The position numbers and the translations under genes were made by a program. Below the pieces are notes generated by a model, which was not told where the DNA came from, did no database searches, and was given only the letters and a program-made list of their open reading frames with translations. Positions 51,225 to 60,922 of a stretch of 64,000 bases of DNA are shown here, in pieces (within the stretch, counting starts at the first letter, position 1; every line of letters starts with the position of its first letter). The stretch is from JAWHTC01 sp032586155 (GTDB taxonomy: Bacteria > Pseudomonadota > Alphaproteobacteria > Rhodobacterales > Rhodobacteraceae), in contig NZ_JAWHTC010000001.1 of the NCBI RefSeq assembly GCF_032586155.1, positions 124,001 through 188,000 of the forward strand, read 5' to 3'.

Positions 51225-52244
51225 TCAATCAGCAGCAAATGCCTGTGCGGCTTGAAGAACATCAGCGTCCAGCTTGTCTGCAATCGCTGGCTGTACTTTG
51301 TCTTTCATTAGCGCGTCGAACTTGGCTTTTTCCGCGCCCTCAAGTGTTGTGACAACGCCGCCACGCTCCTGAAATGCGGTGAGGGTGGCCTCGCCTGTCC
51401 GCAGGATTTCATTGGTCGAGATTGTGCCGACTTCCTGCCCTACCTCGATCAACAATTGCTGCAGATCCTCAGGCAGCCCGTCAAACCATGTCTTGTTCGC
51501 CATGATGTAGGCGTCCGCATAATACTGGTACGGCTTTTGCCCATGGGTCAGGTATTCCCACCAACTGAAGGCCTGAATGGACCCCGGAGGGCTGTTGATG
51601 GTGTCAATCATTCCGGTTTGCAGACCGGAATAGACCTCTCCAGTGGGCATGGATACGGTATTGGCGCCCAAAGCCTCCCACATAGGGCGTTCTGCGCCGA
51701 TAAGCGCGCGGGCTTTCAGGCCAGCCATTGAATCGATACCATTCAATTCCTGGGTGCTGAAGGTCATGACCGGTCCAACCGGATCGTACATCAAAACAAC
51801 TGAGTCAGACTTCTGGGTGATGTCCGCCCAAACCCTTTGCCCGGCCGGGTCATCTGTGAAAAAGGCGCGTTGTTCATCATAGCTGTCAAACAGACCCGTA
51901 AAGGACACGACGTTGTAATTCTTGTTGATCGGCGGAAAGGAAACCACCCCAACAATACCGCCCATCTCAACCGCACCCGACGTGACAGCACCAAGCTGTT
52001 CACGAATGCCGAACAACTGTCCCGATGGGAAATAGTCAATCTGCAAACGCCCTTCGGCCCGTTTGTTTACCTCATCGGCAAACATCTTGGCGTGCACTGC
52101 ACTGTGGTGCTTTGGCCCCCAGTGGACCGAAAGCCGCGCTGTGTATTCTTGTGCGCTCGCTACTCCCGCGAGCATCATTGATGCGGCTGCCCCGAATACG
52201 GCGCAACTCTTTTTGATCGTCCGTGTTGATTTCAGAAATGTCAC
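51225..52244 (-). CDS. TRAP transporter substrate-binding protein (DctP family)
   Basis: 339-residue periplasmic receptor. The GTG start (VTFLKSTRTIKKSCAVFG) follows GGGAGGACGTA and gives a proper signal peptide ending MMLAGVASAQ; the longer open frame to 52331 lacks a ribosome-binding site. DctP pattern with RPMWEALGANTVSMPTGEVYSGLQTGMIDTI. It is divergent from the hydroxy-acid oxidase operon, so the pair probably takes up that operon's substrate, perhaps a hydroxy acid. Confidence 0.9.
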   Translation of the reverse strand: MTFLKSTRTIKKSCAVFGAAASMMLAGVASAQEYTARLSVHWGPKHHSAVHAKMFADEVNKRAEGRLQIDYFPSGQLFGIREQLGAVTSGAVEMGGIVGVVSFPPINKNYNVVSFTGLFDSYDEQRAFFTDDPAGQRVWADITQKSDSVVLMYDPVGPVMTFSTQELNGIDSMAGLKARALIGAERPMWEALGANTVSMPTGEVYSGLQTGMIDTINSPPGSIQAFSWWEYLTHGQKPYQYYADAYIMANKTWFDGLPEDLQQLLIEVGQEVGTISTNEILRTGEATLTAFQERGGVVTTLEGAEKAKFDALMKDKVQPAIADKLDADVLQAAQAFAAD

Positions 52245-52420
52245 TACGTCCTCCCAAACGATGCGCGCGGTTTTGCCATTGCTGCAAAATTTCAAGCGCG
52301 AAGCGCGGACAAGTTTCACAAAGCGGTCCACGCCTGCAACAAAGCTAGTCTCAGGTTAGAAGTTTTGACTAATTGAATCCCTGATGGGACTCATGCAAAA
52401 CATCTATGAATTTGCGCTGG

Positions 52421-52437
52421 CATACGTCTTGCGTATG
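52421..52437. promoter_or_regulatory. Inverted repeat in the divergent TRAP/oxidase promoter region
   Basis: CATACG-TCTTG-CGTATG, perfect 6-bp arms, in the 280-bp gap between the two divergent operons. Candidate operator of a regulator not adjacent here. Confidence 0.4.
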
Positions 52438-52524
52438 AGTTCGAGACATTTTTCGATTGGTCGGCGCGGTTTAACTCTTTGTAGTCTGGGGAAGGTCTAA
52501 TGAATCCCCGAGGCGTTCGAACGC

Positions 52525-53721
52525 ATGACTCAGCACAAAAGCAGAATATACTCGACCGAAGACGCGCGGCGGCTCGCAAGGCGGCGCTTGCCACGTCTGG
52601 TCTTCGACTTCGTCGATGGGGCTGCGGGGCGCGAAATTGGCGCTGCACGTAATGTGTCTCAATTCGATAACGTCATGCTGCAACCGCGGGTAATGGCGGA
52701 TGTTGCGCAGTGTTCTTCGGCCACCACATTGATGGGGCAATCTTACAAGGTGCCCTTTGGGATCGCCCCCATGGGCATGTGTAATCTTGTTCATCCAAAG
52801 GCAGATAAATCAATGGCCAATGCCGCAAAGGCAATGGGTTTCCCGTTGTGCCTGTCCTCTGCGGCATCCACCTCGATCGAGGATATGGCGCGTATGGCAG
52901 GATCACATGCGTGGTTTCAGCTCTACTTCGGGGCCTCGAGAGAGGCGTCTTTGGCGATGGTGGAGCGCGCCCTGATGGCCGGTTATGACACCCTCGTTCT
53001 GACTGTGGATGTGCCGCAAGTCTCTCGAAGGGTGCGCGATCTGCGCAACGGTTTCACGGTCCCGTTCGCAATGACGCCTCAAGCCTTTTTTGACTTTGCA
53101 TCACATCCGCGATGGTCCATGAGCACGCTGGCCGCAGGTACCCCGCGTCCGATGAACTTTACCGACGGCAATGGCAGCAACACCTTTGATCGGGGCGCCA
53201 GCCGGTCTGGCGCAGACTGGGCGTTTCTGGAAGTCTTGCGAGATAAATGGCCGGGCAAACTGGTCGTCAAAGGTGTAACATCCCCAACGGATGCAAGCCG
53301 GATCCGCGGTCTGGGCATTGATGCAATATATGTCTCAAACCATGGCGGTCGCCAGCTGGACAGCGTGCCACCCGCAATCTGGCTTTTGCCTTTGATCCGC
53401 GATGCCGTTGGCCCGGATTTTCCACTGCTGTTCGACAGCGGCATTCGCAATGGTGAAGACATGATCAAGGCACTCGCGCTTGGGGCTGATTTTGTCATGA
53501 TAGGTCGCCCAACCCTGTTTGCCTTGGGGGCTGAGGGTGCGGTCGGGCTGAACGCTCTGCTCAAGTGTTTTGCAGCGGATATCGGTGTCGTGATGGCACA
53601 ACTGGGCATCACGTCAATTGACCAGCTTGGTCCCGACGTCATTTTCGAAAACACTGCGAGCGAAACCGGACACTCGGAAACAAGAACACAGGCTGCCTTG
53701 CGGCTCGCCGCCAAAACCTGA
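52525..53721 (+). CDS. FMN-dependent alpha-hydroxy-acid oxidising protein
   Basis: 398-residue TIM-barrel flavoprotein of the lactate/glycolate/mandelate oxidase family. FMN and active-site residues: PFGIAPMGM, WFQLYFG, the Lys in KLVVKGVTSP (K249), the catalytic His H273 in YVSNHGGRQLD and LLFDSGIRNGEDM. It oxidises a 2-hydroxy acid to a 2-oxo acid, with O2 or a quinone. It is first gene of a tightly spaced operon; the next, a ThDP enzyme, begins 15 bp later. Confidence 0.93.
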   Translation: MTQHKSRIYSTEDARRLARRRLPRLVFDFVDGAAGREIGAARNVSQFDNVMLQPRVMADVAQCSSATTLMGQSYKVPFGIAPMGMCNLVHPKADKSMANAAKAMGFPLCLSSAASTSIEDMARMAGSHAWFQLYFGASREASLAMVERALMAGYDTLVLTVDVPQVSRRVRDLRNGFTVPFAMTPQAFFDFASHPRWSMSTLAAGTPRPMNFTDGNGSNTFDRGASRSGADWAFLEVLRDKWPGKLVVKGVTSPTDASRIRGLGIDAIYVSNHGGRQLDSVPPAIWLLPLIRDAVGPDFPLLFDSGIRNGEDMIKALALGADFVMIGRPTLFALGAEGAVGLNALLKCFAADIGVVMAQLGITSIDQLGPDVIFENTASETGHSETRTQAALRLAAKT

Positions 53722-53736
53722 AGTGAGAGAAATCAG

Positions 53737-55455
53737 ATGACGGATCCAAAGACGATCAGAGGTGGCGCCCTGCTGGCCCGTGCCCTCAAGGAAAAAGGCG
53801 TGGACCACGTCTTCACGTTGGCGGGTGGCTTCTGCAATCCGGCACTTGAAGGGTTCATGGAATGTCAGATGCCCGTCATCAACACACCGCATGAACAGAT
53901 CGCGGGGCACCTGGCGGATGGTCATGCCCGCATCACCCGCAAACCTGTGGTCTGTCTTGTGGGGCCCGAAGGGTTTGCCAACGCCGTGCCTGCGATGCTG
54001 GAGGCTGGTGGAGAACGCAGCCCTGTCATTTTTGTCACCGGATCGTCCACGCTCAAGCGTCAGGGGGCCGGCGGATTCAAAGAGATCGACGATGTCGCCA
54101 TTGCCGCCCCGCTGGTCAAATACTCGGTCCAGATTACGGATGGAGAACGGATCAGTGAGTTCGTGAACCGCGCATGGACCGCCGCGACAACCGGCTATCC
54201 CGGCCCTGTCCACATCTCTTTACCGGTGGACATCATGTTTTCGTCGTTTGCGCCTGATGCCGGGCTGGACGAGCGCCCGTTCAACCGCACGGATCGCCCA
54301 ACCCCGCGCGCGTGGCCCGATCCGGCGGCCTTGGCGGTGGTTCTGGAGAAGGTGAAACGCGCAGAGCGCCCCGTCATTATCGGAGGACATGGTGTCTGGT
54401 GGTCCAAATCCGAGGACACTCTGGAAGCCGTTGGAAAAGCGCTGCGTTTACCGATCTTCAACGTCCCCTACCATTCCAAACTGTTGGGCGAAGAATGCGA
54501 GGCCTATATGGGTCTGGCCGACTTCCACCAATACCACCCCTCCAAACCCGCCATTCACGAGGCCGATCTGGTGCTGATGATCGGCGGGCGCCTGGACAAC
54601 CAGATGAACTTTGGCAACCCGCCATTCTTTACCACAGAGCAGACGCTGATCTGTATCAACGGCAGCCATGAGGAACTGGAATACAACCAAGCCGCTGATG
54701 AGGTGTTGTTGTCTGACCCCGGCGCCTTCCTTGAAGCACTGAACGACGTGGGTAAGACATGGCCCGCGTGGTTTGATCTTCAGCGCGAACGCCGCGCGGC
54801 TTGGGTCGATGAATGGTACGCCCACATCCAAGCCGAAAGCGCCAAACCCGGCAAGATGCATCCGCTGCAACTGTCGCTGGATGTGCAGGAACAGATGGGC
54901 GAAGATGACTGGCTGATTTTTGACGGCGGCAACACCCATTTCTGGTCGGAAATCGCGGTGAACATGGCCGGATGGCGCGGCCAGAAGCTGGGCGGCATCA
55001 TGCATCCCGGCAATTATTCTCTGCTGGGGGTTGGCGTGTCTTTCGGGGTGTCTGCCAAGGCGCTGCACCCGGACCGCAATGTGGTTGTTATCTCGGGCGA
55101 CGGGGCGTTTTTGTCAGGTGGCCTTTCGATTGAATCCGCGTTTCAGGACAATCTGCCGATTACCATCGTCATCGACAACAATGGCGGGCTGGATTGTATC
55201 AGCCAGCAACAGGAACGCCTGTTTGCCAACGGTCAGCACTTTGCCACCGATTTTCGTGACATCCCGTTTCACGCAATGTGCGAAGGTCTGGGCGGGCATG
55301 GTGAACTTGTTGAAACCCGTGACCAGCTTGCGCCCGCCTTGCAACGGGCGATGGCCAGCGGCAAAACTGCGATTGTGAACGTGAAATGTCGCGGCGTCAT
55401 CAGCCCGATTGTGGCAGCAACATCCGACAAGCGGGACAAGGCATCGATTGAATAA
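53737..55455 (+). CDS. Thiamine diphosphate-binding decarboxylase/acetolactate synthase-like protein
   Basis: 572-residue ThDP enzyme with three domains: PYR with catalytic Glu E53 (TPHEQIAGHLADGHAR), central domain, and PP domain with the cofactor motif GDGAFLSGG...DNNGG starting at G454. It probably decarboxylates the 2-oxo acid made by the upstream oxidase; acetolactate synthase, benzoylformate decarboxylase and sulfopyruvate decarboxylase are related. E53 argues against glyoxylate carboligase, which lacks it. Its TAA overlaps the next ATG by one base (TAATG). Confidence 0.9.
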   Translation: MTDPKTIRGGALLARALKEKGVDHVFTLAGGFCNPALEGFMECQMPVINTPHEQIAGHLADGHARITRKPVVCLVGPEGFANAVPAMLEAGGERSPVIFVTGSSTLKRQGAGGFKEIDDVAIAAPLVKYSVQITDGERISEFVNRAWTAATTGYPGPVHISLPVDIMFSSFAPDAGLDERPFNRTDRPTPRAWPDPAALAVVLEKVKRAERPVIIGGHGVWWSKSEDTLEAVGKALRLPIFNVPYHSKLLGEECEAYMGLADFHQYHPSKPAIHEADLVLMIGGRLDNQMNFGNPPFFTTEQTLICINGSHEELEYNQAADEVLLSDPGAFLEALNDVGKTWPAWFDLQRERRAAWVDEWYAHIQAESAKPGKMHPLQLSLDVQEQMGEDDWLIFDGGNTHFWSEIAVNMAGWRGQKLGGIMHPGNYSLLGVGVSFGVSAKALHPDRNVVVISGDGAFLSGGLSIESAFQDNLPITIVIDNNGGLDCISQQQERLFANGQHFATDFRDIPFHAMCEGLGGHGELVETRDQLAPALQRAMASGKTAIVNVKCRGVISPIVAATSDKRDKASIE

Positions 55456-55790
55456 TGGCAACGCTTACTTCGCATACTCTGAACGGCAGTGATGGCACCC
55501 ATGCGGGCGGTATCCCTGTCACATTGACCAATTTGAACACAGGTGCCCTGCTCCTTAGCGCGCGGATGGACGAGGGGGGCCGATTGTCGCAAGACATCGA
55601 AGCAGAGGTCATTGACCCTGACGCTATGTATGAACTGGTCTTTGACATCGCTGGCTATTGGGCAGCACGCAACATGCCCGCCACGGTCACTCAGATCGCC
55701 TTGCGTTTTGCCATGTCTGACCCGGCTGGCAAGTACCACATGCCGGTGATCCTGAACCCAAATTCCTATTCGATGTGGACGTCCGCCTGA
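55455..55790 (+). CDS. uraH: Transthyretin-like / hydroxyisourate hydrolase family protein, divergent
   Basis: 111-residue transthyretin-related protein: SHTLNGSDGTHAGGIPVTLT, a Gly-Arg region MDEGGRLSQD, YELVFDIAGYW and YHMPVILNPNSYSMW. HIU hydrolases end in YRGS, which is part of the active site; here the end is YSMWTSA. H7 and the YH are kept. The enzyme may therefore hydrolyse a different cyclic compound. Stop TGA overlaps the next gene's ATG. No other urate genes are nearby. Confidence 0.8.
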   Translation: MATLTSHTLNGSDGTHAGGIPVTLTNLNTGALLLSARMDEGGRLSQDIEAEVIDPDAMYELVFDIAGYWAARNMPATVTQIALRFAMSDPAGKYHMPVILNPNSYSMWTSA

Positions 55791-56899
55791 TGGACGGGCT
55801 CAACATGTCGCGTCGTATCCGGCGCACGCCCTATACCGATCGGTTCGAACAGGTGGGTGTGCGCGGGTTTTCCGTGGTCAACCACATGCTGCTGCCCAAG
55901 GCGTTTCAAACCAGCGTCGAAGAAGACTACTGGCACCTGCGCGAGCATGTTCAGATCTGGGATGTCTCGTGCCAGCGACAGGTGCAGATCGAAGGTCCGG
56001 ATGCCGCCTCACTTGTGCAATGGATGACCCCCCGCGACATTGGCAGGGCAAAGGTGGGCGATTGCCTGTATGTTCCGATCATCGATGCGAATGCCGGGCT
56101 GATCAATGATCCGGTTTTGCTGAAACTGGCAGAGGACCGGTTCTGGCTGTCCATCGCCGACAGCGACGTGCTGCTTTACGCGATGGGCCTTGCCCTTGGG
56201 CGTGGCATGGACGTGTCCGTCAGCGAACCCGATGTCTCGCCTCTCGCCATTCAGGGGCCGCGGGCCGAAGACCTGCTGGCCGGGCTGTTCGGCGACCACA
56301 TCCGCGACATTGGTTTCTTCAAATATGGCTGGATCGACTTTGCGGGTACCCGTCAGCTTATCGCGCGCTCGGGCTATTCCCGCCAGGGCGGGTTCGAGAT
56401 TTACCTGGAGGGCGGGCACCTGGGTGCGGCGCTGTGGGATGCGATCTGGCAGGCAGGTCAGCCGCTGGGCATCGCGCCCGGCTGCCCCAACCTGATCGAA
56501 CGGATCGAAGGCGGGCTGTTTTCCTATGGCAACGAAATGACGCGCGACAATAATCCGCTGGAAATCGGGCTGGAAAAATTCTGCTGCCTCGACGGATCGG
56601 TCGACTATATCGGCCGCGCGGCGTTGCAGAAGATCGCGGCCGACGGGGTCACGCAACAGATCCGCGGAGTTGCCTTTGATGGCGGCCCGTGTCCGACCTG
56701 TTCCAAACCATGGCCTGTTATGGTGGGGGATAGTCAAGTGGGGCAGATCACCTCGGCAATCTGGTCGCCACGGCTGAAACGCAACGTCGGCCAGTCGATG
56801 ATTGCCCGGAGCTGCTGGAAGGCCGGTCAAAGGGTGCATGTCGTCAGTCAGGACGGCATGATCCGCGACGGCGAAATCTCAGACCTGCCGTTCGCCTGA
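55790..56899 (+). CDS. GcvT-type aminomethyltransferase, DMSP demethylase (DmdA)-like
   Basis: 369-residue tetrahydrofolate-binding protein of the GcvT family. RRIRRTPYTDRFEQVGVRGF, EHVQIWDVSCQRQVQIEGPDA, WLSIADSDVLLYA and CPNLIERIEGGLFSYGNEMTR are characteristic of the DmdA-like group. The start at 55790 (TGATG overlap) is preferred; a start at 55775 is possible. Known DmdA transfers a methyl group from DMSP to THF. The gene is fourth of the oxidase-ThDP-transthyretin operon, so the substrate need not be DMSP. Confidence 0.83.
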   Translation: MDGLNMSRRIRRTPYTDRFEQVGVRGFSVVNHMLLPKAFQTSVEEDYWHLREHVQIWDVSCQRQVQIEGPDAASLVQWMTPRDIGRAKVGDCLYVPIIDANAGLINDPVLLKLAEDRFWLSIADSDVLLYAMGLALGRGMDVSVSEPDVSPLAIQGPRAEDLLAGLFGDHIRDIGFFKYGWIDFAGTRQLIARSGYSRQGGFEIYLEGGHLGAALWDAIWQAGQPLGIAPGCPNLIERIEGGLFSYGNEMTRDNNPLEIGLEKFCCLDGSVDYIGRAALQKIAADGVTQQIRGVAFDGGPCPTCSKPWPVMVGDSQVGQITSAIWSPRLKRNVGQSMIARSCWKAGQRVHVVSQDGMIRDGEISDLPFA

Positions 56900-56964
56900 A
56901 GCATCGGCGGCGACGCACAGACCGGCCCAGTTTTTCGCGGGCAGGTCAAGTTTCCCGGTCGCCA

Positions 56965-59001
56965 TCATTCGGCGGCCTGTATCGCCTGTGCCACTGCCAG
57001 TTCGTCGATCCCGTGATGGCAGCGGATCGCGTGGCCATCGGCTGAGCGGTGCCAGGGTGGAATTTCGGTGTCGCAAATGCTGCCAATCTTGCGCGGGCAA
57101 CGTCGCTGGAACGGGCAACCGCGCGCAGGCGGGGACAGCTCAACGACATCGTCGGCCGCAAGGGTCGGCGCAGTGTCGGGGTCGGGTTCCAGAACCGCGC
57201 CCAACAGAACCTCGGTATAAGGATGCGACGGCGTGGCATAGACCTGATCGGATGGCCCGATTTCACAAAGCCGCCCCTGATACAGCACCGCGACACGGTC
57301 CGACAGCGCCTTGACCACGGCCAGATCGTGGCTGACGAAAACATAGGTGGTGCCCTGTTTTTCCTTCAGCTCGTTGAGCAGGTCCAGAACGGCAGCCTGC
57401 ACCGAAACGTCCAGCGCCGAGGTCACCTCGTCGCAAAGCACAAGTTCGGGATCGGCGGCAAAGGCGCGGGCAATCGCGACCCGCTGTTTTTCGCCGCCCG
57501 ACAACTGGCTGGGCAAGCGATCAAGGTAGTGCCCGCCCAGGCGAACGCGGTTCAGGATCTCGACGCTGCGATCATGCAGCGCCTGTCCGGTGAGGCCGAA
57601 ATAGAGCCGCAGCGGTTGTTCCAGAATCTCGGCAATGGTCTGACGCGGGTTCAGGCTGTCATCGGGGTTTTGAAAGATCAGCTGAATCCGGCGCAGGTGC
57701 TCGGGCGGGCGGTTTTCGACCACCGGGGCCAAAGCCTCGCCTCCGGCAACGGTGATCGTGCCACCCGCCGGTGGCAACAGCCCTGCCACGGATTTGAGGA
57801 TCGTGGATTTGCCCGAACCGCTTTCGCCGACCAGTCCGAGGGTTTCACCTCGGCGCACGGTGATGTCGATATCATCGACCGTGGCGACGCGCGTTTCCGC
57901 GCGGCCCAGAAGTTTGTCGAACAGCCCAGGTTGGTGATAGCTGATCGAAAGATCGCCCAATTGCAATGCGGGCGGCCCATCGGCCTGAAGCTCGACAGGC
58001 ACGGCGCCGGTTCCGGCCAACGACAGCTCGGCGGCCTTGTCCGAGTAAAAGCAGCGTGCCCGCTCACCGCCGGGGAGCGCGGCGAGAGCGGGACGCTCCG
58101 AGCGGCAGCGGTCTTGCGCCAGCGCGCATCGGTCAACAAAGGAACAGCCTACGCCCGCACCACCCGGTGCCGGCGGACGGCCATCCAGCGCCACCGGCAG
58201 GTGCTGATCGGCAAGGCGCGGGATCGACGCCAGCAGCCCGCGCGCATAGGGATGCGCCGGAGTTTTCAGCACTTGCCGCGTGGTGCCTTCCAGCACGACT
58301 TCACCGGCATACATCACCACCACCCGGTCACAGACACGGGCAATCGCCCCGAGATCATGGCTGACATAGACCATCGCCATGCCGCGTTCGCGGGCAATCT
58401 CGCGCAGCAACTCGAGGATATGCGCCTGTGTCGTGACATCGAGCCCGGTGGTGGGTTCATCCAGCAGCAGCGCGTGCGGTTCACCCGCCAGGGCCATCGC
58501 GACGGCGACGCGTTGTTGTTGCCCGCCAGACAGCTCGTGTGGGAACCGCGACAGGATCGCCTTGGGGTCGGGCAGGCGCACCTGTCCCAGCAATTCGGTC
58601 GCCTTGGCGACATGTTCGGATGCGGGCACCGAGGAATGCAGCCGCAGCGCCTCGATCAGCTGGGCTCCGATCCGCAGGGTCGGGGTCAGCGACTGCCCCG
58701 AGTTCTGCGGGATCAGCGCCAGTTCGCCGCCGCGAATTTTTTCCAGTTCGGGGCGGGTGCGCGAAAACATGTCCTGTCCGCGAAAGGCCACGGACCCGTC
58801 CAGCAGGCGCAACCCGCGTTTCAGAAACCCCATGGCGGCCAGGGCCAGCGTTGATTTGCCCGAACCGCTTTCGCCGACGATGCCGATGCTTTCCCCTTCG
58901 GCGACCGTCAGGTCGATATTGCGAAGAACCGGCAGCGTGGCGCCGGACTTGCCCGTAAACCCGACCGAGATATTGTGGATGTCGATAACGGGAGTGGTCA
59001 T
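56965..59001 (-). CDS. ABC transporter ATP-binding protein, fused double ATPase (oligopeptide/nickel type)
   Basis: 678-residue fusion of two DppD/DppF-like ATPases. First Walker A GESGSGKST (43-51), signature LSGGQQQRV, then an oligopeptide C-terminal domain with Cys motif SFVDRCALAQDRC. The second half repeats GESGSGKST, LSGGEKQRV and ends CPFQRRCPRKIGSIC. Both halves look active. Overlap with the permease is 4 bp. It energises the adjacent permeases. Confidence 0.95.
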   Translation of the reverse strand: MTTPVIDIHNISVGFTGKSGATLPVLRNIDLTVAEGESIGIVGESGSGKSTLALAAMGFLKRGLRLLDGSVAFRGQDMFSRTRPELEKIRGGELALIPQNSGQSLTPTLRIGAQLIEALRLHSSVPASEHVAKATELLGQVRLPDPKAILSRFPHELSGGQQQRVAVAMALAGEPHALLLDEPTTGLDVTTQAHILELLREIARERGMAMVYVSHDLGAIARVCDRVVVMYAGEVVLEGTTRQVLKTPAHPYARGLLASIPRLADQHLPVALDGRPPAPGGAGVGCSFVDRCALAQDRCRSERPALAALPGGERARCFYSDKAAELSLAGTGAVPVELQADGPPALQLGDLSISYHQPGLFDKLLGRAETRVATVDDIDITVRRGETLGLVGESGSGKSTILKSVAGLLPPAGGTITVAGGEALAPVVENRPPEHLRRIQLIFQNPDDSLNPRQTIAEILEQPLRLYFGLTGQALHDRSVEILNRVRLGGHYLDRLPSQLSGGEKQRVAIARAFAADPELVLCDEVTSALDVSVQAAVLDLLNELKEKQGTTYVFVSHDLAVVKALSDRVAVLYQGRLCEIGPSDQVYATPSHPYTEVLLGAVLEPDPDTAPTLAADDVVELSPPARGCPFQRRCPRKIGSICDTEIPPWHRSADGHAIRCHHGIDELAVAQAIQAAE

Positions 59002-59885
59002 ACCGGCGCCTTCTGTGCACGATCGATGCCCAGCGCCTTGGCAAGCGCGTCAGCGGTCAGGTTGATGCCGATAATCAGCGATGACAGGGCAATCACCGGG
59101 CCCAGAACGCCCCACGGCGCAAAGGACATGAACCCGCGTGCGTCGGCGATCATAAGGCCCCAGTCGGGCGTCGGCGGCGACACTCCGAAGCCAAGGAACG
59201 AGAGCGACGAAAAGGCCAACAGCATCCACGACCAGCGCATGGCGCCCTCGACCATCAGCGTGTCGAGCACATTGGGCAAAAGCTCGCGCCGGATGATGGT
59301 CATGCGGCCATGGCCACGCGCGCGCGCCGCCGAGACGAAATCGCGGGCCACCACGTCATGGGTGGCGGCGCGGGCGATGCGGATCACCGGGATGCCGTAG
59401 AAAAACGCCAGCGTCGGGATCAGAACTTCGATACCGGTGCCGAAGGTCACGATCAGCACCAGCATCTTCAGGATCCACGGCAGCGACAGGAAGGCATCGA
59501 CCACCCGCATCATCACCTCGTCGATGCGGCCGCCGACAAGGCCAAAGAAGATGCCGACAAACCCGCCCCATGTCACGGCGATTGGCGTGGCGACGCCGGT
59601 GACCAAAAGCGCCTCGCGACCCCCAAGAAGAACACGGGTGAAAACGTCACGCCCCAGATGATCGGTGCCCAGCCAATGGGCGCCTTCAGGACCGGTCAGC
59701 ATCATGGCCGAGTTCATGGTCTTGTAGTCATAGGGAACAATCAGCGGGCTGATCAGCGCCAGCAGCAGATGGGCCACGACAAGTGTCAGGCCGATGGCAC
59801 CCGATGGCCGGGACATCACGTCCCGCAGGACCAGAATGAACCGGGCGAAACGAGTGCTCTGATTGGGAACCGATGCGATGCTCAT
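58998..59885 (-). CDS. ABC transporter permease (DppC-like)
   Basis: 295-residue inner-membrane permease. GTDHLGRDVFTRVLLGGREALLV and the EAA loop region DFVSAARARGHGRMTIIRRELLPNV; six membrane segments. The start MSIASVPN overlaps the DppB stop by 4 bp; the longer open frame upstream overlaps the other permease and is rejected. Confidence 0.94.
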   Translation of the reverse strand: MSIASVPNQSTRFARFILVLRDVMSRPSGAIGLTLVVAHLLLALISPLIVPYDYKTMNSAMMLTGPEGAHWLGTDHLGRDVFTRVLLGGREALLVTGVATPIAVTWGGFVGIFFGLVGGRIDEVMMRVVDAFLSLPWILKMLVLIVTFGTGIEVLIPTLAFFYGIPVIRIARAATHDVVARDFVSAARARGHGRMTIIRRELLPNVLDTLMVEGAMRWSWMLLAFSSLSFLGFGVSPPTPDWGLMIADARGFMSFAPWGVLGPVIALSSLIIGINLTADALAKALGIDRAQKAPV

Positions 59886-60841
59886 TTCCGCCTCATATGC
59901 ATTGTGCGCAAGCGCGGGTTGGCGATCATCGTCAACAGGTCGGCCGAGAGGTTCACGCCGACATAGACCGTGGCAACGATCAGGGCGATGGCCTGAACCA
60001 CCGGCAGGTCGCGATCGGAAATGGAATCGATCATCATCCGCCCGAGGCCGGGATAGTTGAACACCACCTCGATCACCACGACGCCGCCCAACAGCCACGC
60101 GATGGTCAGAGCCACGACGTTGATCGCGGGCAGCAAGGCGTTGGGCAAGGCATGGCGGAAAACGATCCGCCAGTAGGGCACGCCCTTGAGCGTCGCCATC
60201 TGAACATAGTCACCGGCCATGACCTCGATCACCGATGAGCGGACCATGCGCAGGATATGCGCGGTCATGACCATGGTCAGCACCAGCACCGGCAGCAGGA
60301 TTTCGGGGAAAAACTGGGACGCGGGGGCATGGGCCGGAGTCAGCACGATGCCCGGCAACCAGCCCAGCCAGACCGAAAACAACAGGATCAGCACGGTCGC
60401 GGATACGAATTCGGGGATCGTCATGGCGAAAATCGCCAGAGTGGACAGCGTCAGGTCAATCGGCCTGTCGCGCCAAAGCCCCGTCACCACCCCAAGGAAA
60501 ATCGCCAGCGGCACACCCAGTGCCAGCGAACAGGCGGCCAGCAAAAGCGAGTTCTTCAGGCGATTGCCCACCAGTTCGGAAATGCTTTTCTGTCCGTTGG
60601 CCGAGACCCCCAGATCGCCCTGAACCGCGCTCGCGGCCCAGTCGACATAGCGTTCCACCGCCGGACGGTTCAAACCCTGTGCCTCGCGACAATTTTCGAG
60701 CAGCTTGCCCTTGGCCTCGCGTTCAAGAAAGGCCGTGCAGGAGTCACCCGGAAGCAGTTCGACGCCCGAGAAAATGATGACCGAAACGATCGCGACCGTT
60801 ACCGCACCAAGAAAGAGACGACGAAGAAGCATGCGCAGCAT
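59882..60841 (-). CDS. ABC transporter permease (DppB-like)
   Basis: 319-residue permease: FLGAVTVAIVSVIIFSGVELLPGD at the N-terminus, an EAA loop DYVQMATLKGVPYWRIVFRHALPNALLP, and six membrane segments. It is overlapped by the DppC gene (ATGA). It forms the transmembrane channel with DppC. Confidence 0.94.
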   Translation of the reverse strand: MLRMLLRRLFLGAVTVAIVSVIIFSGVELLPGDSCTAFLEREAKGKLLENCREAQGLNRPAVERYVDWAASAVQGDLGVSANGQKSISELVGNRLKNSLLLAACSLALGVPLAIFLGVVTGLWRDRPIDLTLSTLAIFAMTIPEFVSATVLILLFSVWLGWLPGIVLTPAHAPASQFFPEILLPVLVLTMVMTAHILRMVRSSVIEVMAGDYVQMATLKGVPYWRIVFRHALPNALLPAINVVALTIAWLLGGVVVIEVVFNYPGLGRMMIDSISDRDLPVVQAIALIVATVYVGVNLSADLLTMIANPRLRTMHMRRK

Positions 60842-60922
60842 GGCGGATGGACCTGAGAGCTGAAGGAATTGAGTTGGTCAGGGGCGCCGCCGTGCAACAA
60901 CGGCGCCCCGGTTTGCGTTGGA

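Noticed and set aside
57049..58854. 601-codon open frame antisense to the fused ATPase
   Set aside because: Composition typical of a shadow frame; the ATPase motifs on the opposite strand are intact.
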